The notes below the pieces were generated by a model, which was given only the letters and a program-made list of their open reading frames with translations, was not told where the DNA came from and made no database searches. Made by a program: the position numbers and the translations under genes. DNA of 63,227 nucleotides from SYIM01 sp964581825. GTDB lineage: Bacteria; Pseudomonadota; Gammaproteobacteria; Burkholderiales; Burkholderiaceae_E. The stretch lies in contig CAZORB010000005.1 of NCBI GenBank assembly GCA_964581825.1, forward strand, positions 1 through 63,227, in the 5' to 3' direction. Each line of letters begins with the position of its first letter. Position 1 is the first letter of the stretch. Positions 53,455 through 62,528 of this stretch are shown one piece after another.

Positions 53455-53763
53455 ATGAATCATCGCCGCGCCTTTTTAGCCACAACCGTCTGCGGTATCG
53501 CGGGAGTCAGTGTCGTAACCGCTGATCACGCCAACGCCCAGACACTGATTGCCGAGACCGATGCCCAGGCCGTTGCCTTGGGATACAAGGCGAACACGGC
53601 CCAGGTTGATCAGAAGAAGTATCCCAAGCACACCGCCGAGCAGAAGTGCGTGAACTGCCAGTTGTATCAGAGCAAGTCTGCCGACAGCGGCGCCTGCGCG
53701 GTCTTCCCAGGAAAGCTGGTAGCGGCTGCTGCGTGGTGCAACGCTTATCAGAAGAAAGCCTGA
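53455..53763 (+). CDS. High-potential iron-sulfur protein (HiPIP)
   Basis: A small periplasmic electron carrier with one 4Fe-4S cluster. The 102-residue precursor begins MNHRRAFLATTVCGIAG, a twin-arginine signal cleaved near ANAQT. The cluster cysteines are C65, C68, C81 and C95 (CVNC, then CAVFPG, then WCNAY), the C-x2-C-x12-C-x13-C pattern of the family. ATG 53455 has AGGAG eight bases upstream. HiPIPs in betaproteobacteria donate electrons to oxidases, reductases or dehydrogenases; here the partner is unknown. Divergent from the ABC operon (239 bases). Confidence 0.95.
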   Translation: MNHRRAFLATTVCGIAGVSVVTADHANAQTLIAETDAQAVALGYKANTAQVDQKKYPKHTAEQKCVNCQLYQSKSADSGACAVFPGKLVAAAAWCNAYQKKA

Positions 53764-53937
53764 TCCTCGGGAACGCCAGCCGGCCGAGAGCAGCTACGAT
53801 CAGGCGGGACCTGGGGACATTCCTACCGGGCCCACCGTAGCGAATCATGTCCAACAGCGCTAAACAGGACCGTAAAACGCTAAACTCAAGCGAGTTCCAT
53901 CAGGCTCGATTGCGAGGTCAATTGGCGGAAAATCGCG

Positions 53938-54480
53938 ATGTCTCTGAAGGTAATTGATGCGCTATTGAGCCCCGACCTTCTGCAAAGCATGCTCGGTGTG
54001 GTCGAGTCGGAGTCATTCCCCTGGGAGACCAGCGAAATCCTGCTGGGGGGGGCTCCTGGGCTCGCCCCGCAGGACAATGTGCAATTTGTTCACGGCCTGT
54101 ACGCCTGGCGAAACCGTCGTATCTACCGCTCACCCTTCCTGCCTGTTTTCGCACCCGTGCTCGACTGGTTCGGGCCCATGAGGCTGATCAAGGCGAAACT
54201 CAATCGGATACCTGCTCGGCAAGGCCACCTGGAGTATGGGCTTCACGTTGATACGCATCACCGCAATGCGCTGACGGCGATTTATTACCTGAACAGTAAT
54301 GATGGGTATACGTTGTTTCAGGATGGAACGCGCGTTGCCAGCGTTGCCAATCGGCTGGTGGTTTTCGATGCCGCCATTCGACATACCGGCGCATCGTGCA
54401 CGGACTGTGCTGCGCGGCTTGTCCTTAACCTCAACCTGATCCCCGATACCGATCCGGGAAACCAGGATCAGCGGACATAG
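53938..54480 (+). CDS. 2-oxoglutarate/Fe(II)-dependent oxygenase
   Basis: A 180-residue jelly-roll oxygenase. The metal-binding triad is visible: H103 and D105 in GLHVDTHHRNAL, and H149 in VVFDAAIRHTGASC; R160 (CAARLVLNLN) is placed to bind 2-oxoglutarate. Length and motifs fit the stand-alone 2OG-Fe(II) oxygenase group found in bacteria and marine phages, most of them hydroxylases of unknown substrate. It is convergent with, and overlaps by 13 bases, a carbamoyltransferase gene. A hydroxylation-carbamoylation pair is an attractive idea but not proven. Confidence 0.88.
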   Translation: MSLKVIDALLSPDLLQSMLGVVESESFPWETSEILLGGAPGLAPQDNVQFVHGLYAWRNRRIYRSPFLPVFAPVLDWFGPMRLIKAKLNRIPARQGHLEYGLHVDTHHRNALTAIYYLNSNDGYTLFQDGTRVASVANRLVVFDAAIRHTGASCTDCAARLVLNLNLIPDTDPGNQDQRT

Positions 54481-55994
54481 AGCCTGTCGCCCACGCACAG
54501 CGCATCAAGCGGCGACTCGGCAAAAAGCTGCTCAGCATGGCTTGGATGTGCTGCGAGCGGCTTTCCTGCAACGTTCAAGCTCGTGTTGAGTAAAACACTG
54601 CAACCGGTCAGCGCTCGAAACCGCTCGAGAAGCGCCCGAAACGACCGAGGATTGTCTTGAACGCGCTGAACACGGCAACTACCGTCGATATGTCGAATCG
54701 CTGGAAGCGTTTTCCCCATCACTTTGCATGAGTACAACATGAAGGCGTCGGTTGGGCCTTCAAAGTACCGATCGAAATCTTCAGCGAGTACCGAGGCGCC
54801 ATAGGGCCGAAAGGGCTCGCGCCGCTTGATGCGATCAATCCGTGAGCGACCGTCAGCAAGTCGCGGGTCCATCAGAATGGAACGGTGCCCAAGCGCCCTG
54901 GGCCCGATTTCGCCGTGCCCCTGGTACCAGCCGACCACTTTGCCTTCAGCGAGCAGTCGTGCTGTCTGATCGAGAGTCGCTTCCGACGGTGACGGTACGC
55001 CCGCGTCGGCCTGGGCGTAAGGGAAAGCGGAAAGCGACAGCCGCGGTAGCGTGTTGCGTTGCCTGAGCCACTCGAGCGCGCCCAGGCTTAGCCCTTCGTC
55101 TGAGCAATGTGGCGCAATGTAAAGGTTCGAAAATCGGTTTCGTAATGCTGCGTTCCAAACCACGTTCTGAGCAACGCCGCCGGAGTAAACAACAGGCTCG
55201 CCCGGTTGCGCATGACTTGCGAAAAATTCAAGTAACCATTCGCCCGTGCGCTGGTGAACCGTAGCGACCCAGTCAAGTAGCGTTAGCCGTGCAATCGTTG
55301 GGTCGTGCTTCCACCTCAACCATGCCTGCAGCGACCATAACTCGTCGAGTCGGTCGAACTCAACTTTTCGCAGATAGTCGAGGTAACCCTCGTCGATTCG
55401 TCCATATGCCTGGGCGCCCATCACCTTGCCAGCGATATCGTTGAAGTGCGCTGCCTTGATTCCCAAGGCCTTACCCGCCTCGCGAATCCCCCAACCGATC
55501 GAACCCTTTCGGATATCGCCTGTGGCCACCGTATGGCCGTGGCGGTAGACGCTCCACGGACGCCCGTCCCCTAAGCCGTCAATCACAATTCGGAGCGCAA
55601 TCGGTTCAGGCTCGATCATCCAGCCGCTGAGCGCATGACAATAGTGGTGGCTCAGCCAGACCGCCGACGGCGCCTGCAGGTAGTCGCAGACCTCCGGGGC
55701 GAGGGTTTCGGCCACCGACTGACCCGAGCCAAGACGCCGCACGGCCTCGGGGAACAGATGCCGGCCCACGGCGGCTGGAAGCGCTGACGGATCGAACGTG
55801 ATCGCAATCTGATCGACCTGCGAAACGTCGATGCCAAACACGGCTTCGGTCTCAGTGCGCCAGTCGGGGGGCGATTGAAAGCTGAAGCGCTTTTCCTGGC
55901 GCGTCCTCTCGAACTTCACATAGCGAACGCGCTCGCCGTCAAAATAAGCTGCGTTGGCGTCATGCGCCACGACCGCGATGGCCAAAAGTTTCAT
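54468..55994 (-). CDS. O-carbamoyltransferase, NodU/CmcH/TobZ family
   Basis: Makes a carbamoyl-adenylate from carbamoyl phosphate and ATP and transfers the carbamoyl group to a hydroxyl. The 508-residue protein has both domains: N-terminal VVAHDANAAYFDGERVRYVK (HD of the first active site) and SHHYCHALSG with metal-binding histidines, then YSGGVAQNVVWNAALRNRF, and the C-terminal YrdC-like-linked motif GEIGPRALGHRSILMDPR. Length is slightly below the usual 550-600 but complete. No polyketide, aminoglycoside or nod genes are nearby, so the acceptor is unknown. Convergent with the 2OG oxygenase. Confidence 0.92.
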   Translation of the reverse strand: MKLLAIAVVAHDANAAYFDGERVRYVKFERTRQEKRFSFQSPPDWRTETEAVFGIDVSQVDQIAITFDPSALPAAVGRHLFPEAVRRLGSGQSVAETLAPEVCDYLQAPSAVWLSHHYCHALSGWMIEPEPIALRIVIDGLGDGRPWSVYRHGHTVATGDIRKGSIGWGIREAGKALGIKAAHFNDIAGKVMGAQAYGRIDEGYLDYLRKVEFDRLDELWSLQAWLRWKHDPTIARLTLLDWVATVHQRTGEWLLEFFASHAQPGEPVVYSGGVAQNVVWNAALRNRFSNLYIAPHCSDEGLSLGALEWLRQRNTLPRLSLSAFPYAQADAGVPSPSEATLDQTARLLAEGKVVGWYQGHGEIGPRALGHRSILMDPRLADGRSRIDRIKRREPFRPYGASVLAEDFDRYFEGPTDAFMLYSCKVMGKTLPAIRHIDGSCRVQRVQDNPRSFRALLERFRALTGCSVLLNTSLNVAGKPLAAHPSHAEQLFAESPLDALCVGDRLYVR

Positions 55995-56060
55995 GAGAAG
56001 TGCAGGGCTTGTTTCAACCAGCGGGTCAGCGCCCGACCTCTGAGCGGACGCAGCACCCTT

Positions 56061-57074
56061 TCATGATGGCGTGATCACGAGCTTACCGAGATGCGAGTTG
56101 GATCGCATCCACTGATAGGCCTCTGCAGCGCGTTCAAGCGGAAACGCTTTATCGACTGGCCAGCGCAGTCGGCCTGCGGCCGCATCCGGCAACACCTCTG
56201 AGCTCGTCGCCGCGGCAATTGCGGCGATTTCGTCGAGCGTTCGTGTCCTGAAGGTCACGCCGATCAGGGTTAGCCTGCGCAGCGCGAGCAAGTCAAAATC
56301 AAGCTGAGCCCGTGCGCCTCCCATTCGGCCGACACAGACGATACGACCTCGCAAAGCCGCTGCGCGAAGATGCACATCCAGCGTGGGTCCCCCCACCATA
56401 TCGATGATCACATCTGACCCACGGCCCTCCGTGGCAGCCATGACCGCCTCAACCGTATCCTGTCTGCTGGTGTCGATGCTGATGTCGGGCGCCAGGGATG
56501 CGGCGGCCAACGCGGCAAGCTTGCTCTCCGACGAGGACGTTCCCATCACGGGGTGCGCGCCGTTGAGCCGTGCGATCTGAGTAGCAATAATCCCAACCCC
56601 TGAACTGGCCGCCTGAACCAAGACCGACTCACCAGCCTTAAGGCCTGCACGGGTAATCAGCGCATCGTAAGCCGTCATCAGCGCCACTGGCGCTGTAGCG
56701 GCCTGTGTCCAGGGCATCGTGTGGGGTACGCGCATGACCAGTCGATGATGAATCTTGGCGAATTCCGCGAAGGCGCCCTGGCCCATTGCCATCACGCGAT
56801 CGCCTGCGGAAAACCCGGTAACGCCCTCACCGATGTCGACCACTTCACCAGCAAATTCGACGCCAGGGATCGCATGGCCAAGCGCTGCGCCAGCCGTGCG
56901 AAAGTGGCCGACATTCATCGCGAGGTCTGCCCGGTTAAGTCCCGCTGCGTGAACGCGAACGAGAAGCTCACCCTCAGCCAAGCTCGGCCGCGGAACAGTT
57001 CTGCACTCGATGCGCTTAGCCCCGGCCTCTTCGATAACCACCGCCGCGCGCATCGAATTGTGGTCTGCAATCAC
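56061..57074 (-). CDS. NADPH:quinone oxidoreductase-like zinc-independent MDR protein
   Basis: A 337-residue medium-chain dehydrogenase/reductase. RVHAAGLNRADLAMNVG and GVEFAGEVVDIGEGVTGFSAGDRV... mark the catalytic domain, and VLVQAASSGVGIIATQIA is the NADPH-binding Rossmann loop. It lacks the structural zinc cysteines, as quinone oxidoreductases do. GTG 57074 is chosen: GAGGGAG stands eight bases upstream; the internal ATG at 57053 (MRAAVVIEEAG) is the alternative. Upstream, 24 bases away on the same strand, is a Bug receptor gene. Confidence 0.9.
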   Translation of the reverse strand: MIADHNSMRAAVVIEEAGAKRIECRTVPRPSLAEGELLVRVHAAGLNRADLAMNVGHFRTAGAALGHAIPGVEFAGEVVDIGEGVTGFSAGDRVMAMGQGAFAEFAKIHHRLVMRVPHTMPWTQAATAPVALMTAYDALITRAGLKAGESVLVQAASSGVGIIATQIARLNGAHPVMGTSSSESKLAALAAASLAPDISIDTSRQDTVEAVMAATEGRGSDVIIDMVGGPTLDVHLRAAALRGRIVCVGRMGGARAQLDFDLLALRRLTLIGVTFRTRTLDEIAAIAAATSSEVLPDAAAGRLRWPVDKAFPLERAAEAYQWMRSNSHLGKLVITPS

Positions 57075-57098
57075 TATGGTGCTCCCTCTCGGCAGGCG

Positions 57099-58067
57099 CT
57101 AGTTCAAGGTAATCGCTGCATCCCGAACGATTTTCCCCATTCGCGCATGATCGGCGCGAAGCAATTTGCCGAACTCGTCGAGTGCTACCGGGGCGGGATC
57201 CATACCCCCCTTTCTCAGTCGCTCGGCCACCTCGGGTAGCCGCAATGCGGCTGCGTACTCGGCGGCCAATCGCTCAAGCACTGCCTTGGGCGTCTTGGCC
57301 GGTGCCAGAAATCCGAGCCAGGACGTCACCGAATACCCGGGCACCGTTTCGGCGATGCTTGGGACGTTGGGTAACGCAGACGTCCTTGCGGGTCCGGTGG
57401 TTGCAAGAATAACGACGGCACCGGATTCAACAAACTGCCGCAGCGCCGTGTAAGCCCCCATCGCGAGCGGGATATGTCCGCCGCCAAGATCTGCGAGAGA
57501 CTGCGCGGCACCCCGATAAGGCACGTGTGCAAACTGCACCCCAGCGCTGCGGTTGAGAAGTTCGATCGCGATGTGATGCGGCGAGCCCTGGCCTGACGAC
57601 CCAATTGCATACTGACCCGGCTTAGCCTTTGCGGCCGCTATCGCCTCAGGCAGGGTTTTGCCGGGAAAGCTGCGATGCGCCGCAAGATAGAGCGGTACAT
57701 CCACGAGCTTGATCAGCGGCTCAAAGTCTTCAATCGCATCGAAGGGCATCTTGGGTGTGACGTGCGGATTGATTGTGAGCACCGAGTCAATGGTGGCCAT
57801 CAGCGTATAGCCATTGGGCTCTGCGCGCGCAACCTGCAGGGCACCCACGTTGCCGCCTGCTCCGGTTAAATTTTCAATCGTGATGGACTGACCAAGCGCC
57901 TGGCCAACCCGTTCGCTTGTAATGCGAGCCATGTTGTCGGCTGCACCCCCAGCGGCAAACGGAACAATGACTCGGATACTGCGCGAAGGAAAAGGCTGCG
58001 CACACACGGTGCCAGTCACCATTACGGCGAGTGTTGCGAGCGCTGCCGAAAAAATGGCTCGATTCAT
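57099..58067 (-). CDS. Bug/TctC family periplasmic receptor
   Basis: A 322-residue solute receptor with a Sec signal (MNRAIFSAALATLAVMVTGT, cleavage near CAQPF). RSIRVIVPFAAGGAADNMAR and LTGAGGNVGALQVA are the Bug ligand loops, the second normally binding a carboxylate. ATG 58067 has GGGGAG eight bases upstream. It is divergent from another Bug receptor at 58269 across a 201-base gap, an arrangement seen repeatedly in these genomes. The quinone oxidoreductase follows on the same strand. Confidence 0.92.
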   Translation of the reverse strand: MNRAIFSAALATLAVMVTGTVCAQPFPSRSIRVIVPFAAGGAADNMARITSERVGQALGQSITIENLTGAGGNVGALQVARAEPNGYTLMATIDSVLTINPHVTPKMPFDAIEDFEPLIKLVDVPLYLAAHRSFPGKTLPEAIAAAKAKPGQYAIGSSGQGSPHHIAIELLNRSAGVQFAHVPYRGAAQSLADLGGGHIPLAMGAYTALRQFVESGAVVILATTGPARTSALPNVPSIAETVPGYSVTSWLGFLAPAKTPKAVLERLAAEYAAALRLPEVAERLRKGGMDPAPVALDEFGKLLRADHARMGKIVRDAAITLN

Positions 58068-58268
58068 AGCGGTGTCTCCCCTGTTATTTGTGACGATTGT
58101 TGTTCTTCTGCGAGGCTAACACCGCGACACAGACCGTGAACAGTCCCCCGCAGGCCCCACACACCGACGCAAACGCCGGCCACGGTCTGTGCTTAAATCG
58201 TTTCGGCTTCAAGCGATGCGTTGAAAACAACGTTCACGGGTCAACACCATAATTTTGGAGACATCCCC

Positions 58269-59258
58269 ATGACAATCTCTCGTCGTCAGGCATTGCAATC
58301 CGTCTCAGCCGCAACGCTGCTAGCGGCTGTTTCCCGCTCAGCCTGGGCGCAGGCTCAGGTAGATAACCTCAGGATCATCACAGGATTTCCCCCCGGCGGC
58401 ACGTCCGATACCCTCTGTCGCAAAGTCGCCGACAAGATGGCGCCAGGCTATGCGCGCGTCGCGGTGGTGGAAAACCGCACCGGCGCGGGCGGTCAGATCG
58501 CTGCGCAGGCCTTGAAGACTGCCGCCCCCGACGGTAGCACCGTGCTGCAGACACCCATGTCGATTCTGGGCGTGTACCCGCACATCTATCGCAAGCTTCC
58601 CTATGACCCGGTCGGCGACTTCATGCCGGTGACGCTCGGCTGCACCTTCGATTTCGGCTTCGCGGTCGGCCCCCAGGTGCCGGCAAGCGTACGCAACCTC
58701 GCAGACTTTTTTGCGTGGAGCAAAGCCAACCCCAGCCTTGCAAACTTCGGCTCGCCCGCTGCTGGTTCGGTGCCGCATTTCATCGGCGTCCTGCTCGGCA
58801 GGCAGGGCGGGGTCGACCTTAAACACGTTGCTTTCCGGGGTACGCAGCCGGCGATCCTCGACATGATAGGCGGGCAGATCGCTGCGGTAAGTGGTCCTAT
58901 CGGTGAATTCACGCAGCATGTTGCTGCAGGCAAGGCGCGCCTCCTTGCGGCAAGCGGCGCCGCGCGCAACCCCTTTGCACCCAACACGCCCACCATGATC
59001 GAGCAGGGCTTGAAGGATTTCGCCTTCGAAGAGTGGTTTGGCTTTTACGTGCCGGCCAAGACGCCCGGCGCTGTCGTCGCGCGGCTCAACGCTGCGATGC
59101 GCGCAGCGCTTGCTGCCCCCGAGACGGTGAGCGGGCTTGCCACGATGGGTCTGGAGGCCAAATCTTCAACGCCCGAAGAGCTTGCAGCTCGACTCAAGGC
59201 CGATACCGACCGGTGGGGTCCGCTAGTGAAGTCAATTGGCTTTACGGCTGACGCCTGA
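58269..59258 (+). CDS. Bug/TctC family periplasmic receptor
   Basis: A 329-residue solute receptor. The N-terminus MTISRRQALQSVSAATLLAA has a twin-arginine motif, in contrast to the Sec-type signal of its divergent neighbour. DNLRIITGFPPGGTSDTLCR and VVENRTGAGGQIAAQAL are the Bug loops. ATG 58269 is preceded by TTGGAG; a longer frame to 58221 is not supported. The cysteine in the first loop (DTLCRK) is less usual. The next gene is convergent (acyl-CoA synthetase). Confidence 0.91.
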   Translation: MTISRRQALQSVSAATLLAAVSRSAWAQAQVDNLRIITGFPPGGTSDTLCRKVADKMAPGYARVAVVENRTGAGGQIAAQALKTAAPDGSTVLQTPMSILGVYPHIYRKLPYDPVGDFMPVTLGCTFDFGFAVGPQVPASVRNLADFFAWSKANPSLANFGSPAAGSVPHFIGVLLGRQGGVDLKHVAFRGTQPAILDMIGGQIAAVSGPIGEFTQHVAAGKARLLAASGAARNPFAPNTPTMIEQGLKDFAFEEWFGFYVPAKTPGAVVARLNAAMRAALAAPETVSGLATMGLEAKSSTPEELAARLKADTDRWGPLVKSIGFTADA

Positions 59259-59289
59259 GGACCTCGTATCGAATGGACGATCCAGGCGC

Positions 59290-59319
59290 GCTCACTGGGA
59301 CACACGTGTCGCGGTGAGC
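59290..59319. terminator. Candidate hairpin between convergent Bug and acyl-CoA synthetase genes
   Basis: GCTCAC (59290-59295) pairs with GTGAGC (59314-59319), and inside it GACAC pairs with GTGTC, giving an 11-bp two-part stem. No U-tract follows, so this is a possible rather than firm terminator. Confidence 0.35.
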
Positions 59320-59381
59320 CGCCGGGCTTTGGAACTCGCCACCGTCCTCTTCCTGGTGGCTCTCGTATCGCACTGACGAGT

Positions 59382-60944
59382 TCAGCCCGCCAGACTCTCC
59401 CGCAACTGACGCTTCAACAATTTGCCACTTGGATTCTTCGGAAGACTGGCCGCGAACACCACCCGTTTGGGGGCTTTGAAGCTTGCCATGTGTTGCGTGC
59501 AATGCGCGATCACGGTCTGTTCGTCCAACTGGTGCCCTGCTTTGACCACGATCACCGCGGTAACGGCTTCGACCCATTTGGGATCGGGCAACCCGATTAC
59601 GGCCACTTCACTGACCTGGGTCAGACGGTAGATCATTTCCTCGACCTCACGGCTGGCGACGTTTTCGCCCCCTGTCTTGATCATGTCCTTCTTACGATCA
59701 ACCACAGTGATGTAGCCGTCCTCGTCGATGGTTGCCAGATCGCCGCTATGAAACCACCCGCCTTCAAAGGCAGAAAGGGTGCGTTCATCGTCATGGAAAT
59801 AGCCCTGCATGAGGTGCGGAGACCGATGGACGATTTCACCGACCTCACCTGGCATGACGTCTTGCATCTGATCATTCACCACGCGGGTCTCCACGTTACG
59901 CACCGCCTTGCCGCAAGACCCAGGCTTACGCAGCTGATCATCGGGCCCCAGCATCGTCGCGAGAGGCGCTATCTCGGTTTGCCCATAAAGATTCCACAAG
60001 CGAAGCGTTGGTAAACGGGAGGCGATTTCCTTCATCACTTCTACCGGCATGATTGAAGCGCCGTAATAGCCCTTGGCCAAACGGGAGAGCTTGGTGGGGT
60101 CGAATAGAGCCGAACGTAACAGTGCAATCCAAACCGTAGGCGGGGCAAAAAAACTTGTTATGCCCAAACGCTCGATCATCGGTAACAGGTTGTCTGGTAC
60201 CGGTTTGGCCGTGATCACGTTGGTGCTGCCCATATAGATTGCCGGGCCGAAAAAAACGTCTAGTTGCGCGCAGTGATACAGAGGCAAGGCATGCAATGCG
60301 ACATCATCTTCGGCAATCTCTGCGTCAATGACGCAACTTACGTACTGCCAGAGCACGGCGTCGTGAGTCAGCATCGCTCCCTTGGGCGTGGACTCTGTTC
60401 CACTGGTGTAAACGATCTGGGCCAGATCGGTACTTGCGAGTGTCAACTCAGGTAATGACTGGGTACACGCAGCAAGCTCATGAAAGCTATGCATGTCTAC
60501 CGAGGGCTCACTCGGGTCTTCTGAGGGTAGCCAGATGAACTGCTTGACCTGCGTATCAAGCTTTGCCGAAGCCCGGGCGAGATCGGCAAGTCCGCTATCA
60601 GTGGCCAGAGTCTGCGCGCCCGCATGTCTGAGAATGTAAGCCACCTCTTCAGGCTTCAGCATGAAGTTGATGGGCACCATCACGGCGCCGCACCGCGCCA
60701 GCGCAAAGCGAAGCGCTGCAAAGCCATGCGAATTGCGAGCGAGTACCGCGACCTTATCGCCTTCCTGCACTCCCATTGAAAACACGCCCGCAGCCAGGCG
60801 TGAGACGAGCGCGTCAAACTCGGCATAAGTCCATCGGCTTGCGCCGCAGACAATGGCGGTCTTTTTCGGCAAACGAAGCGCCGTACGGCGCAATACATCA
60901 GAAATGGTCTGGCGGCGGACCACTGAAGGAATCGCATGCGGCAT
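59382..60944 (-). CDS. Acyl-CoA synthetase (AMP-forming)
   Basis: Activates a carboxylic acid to its CoA thioester through an acyl-adenylate. The 520-residue protein has the P-loop-like YTSGTESTPKGAMLTHDAV, the A5 motif LYGQTEIAPLATML, WFHSGDLATIDEDGYITVVD and the hinge DRKKDMIKTGGENVASREVE. It ends in PKNPSGKLLKRQLRESL with the catalytic lysine (GKLLKR). Length is normal for medium-chain or aromatic-acid CoA ligases. It has no operon partners here, and the chain length or type of acid is not visible. Confidence 0.93.
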   Translation of the reverse strand: MPHAIPSVVRRQTISDVLRRTALRLPKKTAIVCGASRWTYAEFDALVSRLAAGVFSMGVQEGDKVAVLARNSHGFAALRFALARCGAVMVPINFMLKPEEVAYILRHAGAQTLATDSGLADLARASAKLDTQVKQFIWLPSEDPSEPSVDMHSFHELAACTQSLPELTLASTDLAQIVYTSGTESTPKGAMLTHDAVLWQYVSCVIDAEIAEDDVALHALPLYHCAQLDVFFGPAIYMGSTNVITAKPVPDNLLPMIERLGITSFFAPPTVWIALLRSALFDPTKLSRLAKGYYGASIMPVEVMKEIASRLPTLRLWNLYGQTEIAPLATMLGPDDQLRKPGSCGKAVRNVETRVVNDQMQDVMPGEVGEIVHRSPHLMQGYFHDDERTLSAFEGGWFHSGDLATIDEDGYITVVDRKKDMIKTGGENVASREVEEMIYRLTQVSEVAVIGLPDPKWVEAVTAVIVVKAGHQLDEQTVIAHCTQHMASFKAPKRVVFAASLPKNPSGKLLKRQLRESLAG

Positions 60945-61131
60945 AAAGAAACCCTTGTCTGTAAGAACTAGTTATAGCTCTGCATGACCGCAGCCAGCGC
61001 GCTGATAGATTCAGGCGCTCAGTGCCACGTTCGGGGAACTGTCTGCAATAAGCCATCGGCGTATCAACAAGCGTACACGGCGCAGATAACGCCAGGCAAC
61101 AGTGACGCTGGATCGCTCTTCATGTGACCTT

Positions 61132-61192
<61 letters not shown>

Positions 61193-61202
61193 CTTGGCCG
61201 GT

Positions 61203-61451
61203 TTACCGCGCCATCAGCGGAAACGCATCAGGATTCTTGATCGAAGCAACCGCCAAGTCGATATCGAGTTTGGGCCAGTAAAGGTGGTCGGCAGTCGGGC
61301 GTTCAACGGTCAAAATTTGGTCGACTGTCGCGTTTCTGAACCACGGGAACTCGGCATAGGGCAGCGCGAACTCCTTGTCGTCGATGAGGATCCAGATTCC
61401 ATTTGCCGAAATATGCGTGACCTCAACGGCCGAAGTGTCGATTCCAGGCAT
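61203..61451 (-). CDS. DUF2442 protein
   Basis: An 82-residue small protein (MPGIDTSAVEVTHISANG, then FALPYAEFPWFRNATVDQIL, ending YWPKLDIDLAVASI). It belongs to the DUF2442 family, typically found next to DUF4160 in a toxin-antitoxin-like pair. ATG 61451 overlaps the upstream DUF4160 stop by 29 bases. Its last codons end where the truncated tRNA begins, so the C-terminus may have been changed by the island junction. Confidence 0.78.
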   Translation of the reverse strand: MPGIDTSAVEVTHISANGIWILIDDKEFALPYAEFPWFRNATVDQILTVERPTADHLYWPKLDIDLAVASIKNPDAFPLMAR

Positions 61452-61662
61452 GCCTGATCTCCGATAAGTGGCGCTCAACAGCACTTCGGGCTTGTTGAAT
61501 CTGAACAGCGGTCAAACCGATCTGGGCAGCAAGCTCGACGTCAGGTTCGATCCAGAATTTCGCCTCGCCATCCGGATGGGAAACATGTACATGCGGACGA
61601 GGTTCTTCCCGAGAAAAGAAGAACAATCTAAACGGTCCATCACGAACAACTGTCGGTGACAT
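61423..61662 (-). CDS. DUF4160 protein
   Basis: A 79-residue protein with the DUF4160 core: FRLFFFSREEPRPHVHVSHP followed by DGEAKFWIEPDVELA. It is the first gene of the DUF4160-DUF2442 pair; the overlap of coding regions implies coupled translation. Such pairs are common on mobile islands and are suspected toxin-antitoxin modules, though the activity has not been shown for this pair. Confidence 0.8.
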   Translation of the reverse strand: MSPTVVRDGPFRLFFFSREEPRPHVHVSHPDGEAKFWIEPDVELAAQIGLTAVQIQQARSAVERHLSEIRHAWNRHFGR

Positions 61663-61762
61663 AACAAGACTCTACACCGTCGTTCGAGGCGTTGGTATCT
61701 GATAGCGCGTGACCTTTGACTGACGACTCTCGGGTCAGCCCGACGGGTGTAACCCGCTCTCG

Positions 61763-61932
61763 TGTAGCAAACCTGGCCGGTCACTCGTGGCCTTCGCTGG
61801 CCAGCAGGCTCAGAAACGGCCCAGCACCCAGCCGTCAGCCAGCCAATGTCCGAGCGTAAAAAATTGACCCAGACGCCAGCGGTAAGTCCAATCGGTAGCC
61901 ACCCCGAGTAGCACACCGAAAGGTTTGCTACA
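61763..61932. mobile_element. 170-bp element with 12-13-bp terminal inverted repeats (MITE-like), copy 1
   Basis: The element runs from TGTAGCAAACCT (61763-61774) to its exact reverse complement AGGTTTGCTACA (61921-61932); one further base on each side also matches. It contains no open frame of its own. It interrupts the C-terminal part of the nuclease-like pseudogene (the frame passes from QVRW into the repeat). A 54-bp stretch (61795-61848) recurs exactly at 63174-63227. No clear target-site duplication is visible. Confidence 0.7.
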
Positions 61933-62328
61933 CCAGCGTACCTGCGCTTCACGCGATTCCGTGTCGTTTCTCCCAATAACGAGCAGGATCGGCGTATCCC
62001 TCGGGATGCGTTGCGATTCAACCAGCCTGTCGCGGTAGCGGGCGATAACATCGAGTTTGATGGTGTAAGCGTCGGTTGTTTTCACCTCAACGACCAGACT
62101 CTCTCCATCAGCAGACCAGATTCCATCGAAACCAATATCGTTCCGAACGCCTTGGTATCGACCATTCTCGACCTGGAAGCCAAGGCGCCGACCAACCTCG
62201 TTGATCAAATCTTGTATGACCACTTCCGTGGAAAGCGTTCTCGAGACAGTAGGAGGCGAATTCGATCAACTTTTCGCTGTCAACTTCGCGCAGGAACTGT
62301 CGAAATTCGTCCGCTGTTTCGCTCCCAT
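61933..62328 (-). pseudogene. Broken PD-(D/E)XK nuclease-like gene
   Basis: Minus-strand coding sequence recognisable in two frames: ETADEFRQFLREVDSEKLIE to ENAFHGSG in one frame, and VIQDLINEVGRRLGFQVENG onward, with FDGIWS and LVVEVKTTDAY, in another. FDG and EVK fit the PD-(D/E)XK nuclease core. A one-base frameshift lies near 62220. After GRNDTESREAQVRW the gene runs into the 170-bp repeat element at 61932, so about the last 40 residues seen in relatives are lost. The start is also doubtful (ATG 62328 is out of frame by one base). It is most likely a pseudogene. Confidence 0.65.
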
Positions 62329-62376
62329 CCTTAAGCTGACCGTCTGATCCGGCGATTCGAACAATCGCCCCTGGCC

Positions 62377-62388
62377 TGTAGCAAACCT
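62377..62388 (+). repeat. Third occurrence of the element's terminal motif
   Basis: TGTAGCAAACCT, identical to the terminal repeat of the 170-bp element, is found here followed by GGCC as in copy 1, but the interior sequence differs and no inverted partner is found within 200 bases. It may be a decayed or different member of the same element family, upstream of the DUF433 gene. Confidence 0.5.
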
Positions 62389-62528
62389 GGCCCTCCAGGC
62401 TTGGACAGGCCACCCACCCGACCCAACGCCCGAGCAGGATGATCCCATCAACCAGCCGACCGCAGACACCTTGCGGGATACCAGCGAATTGCCTAAGCTC
62501 AGGCAATAGTTCTCCGCCTGGAACCGTC

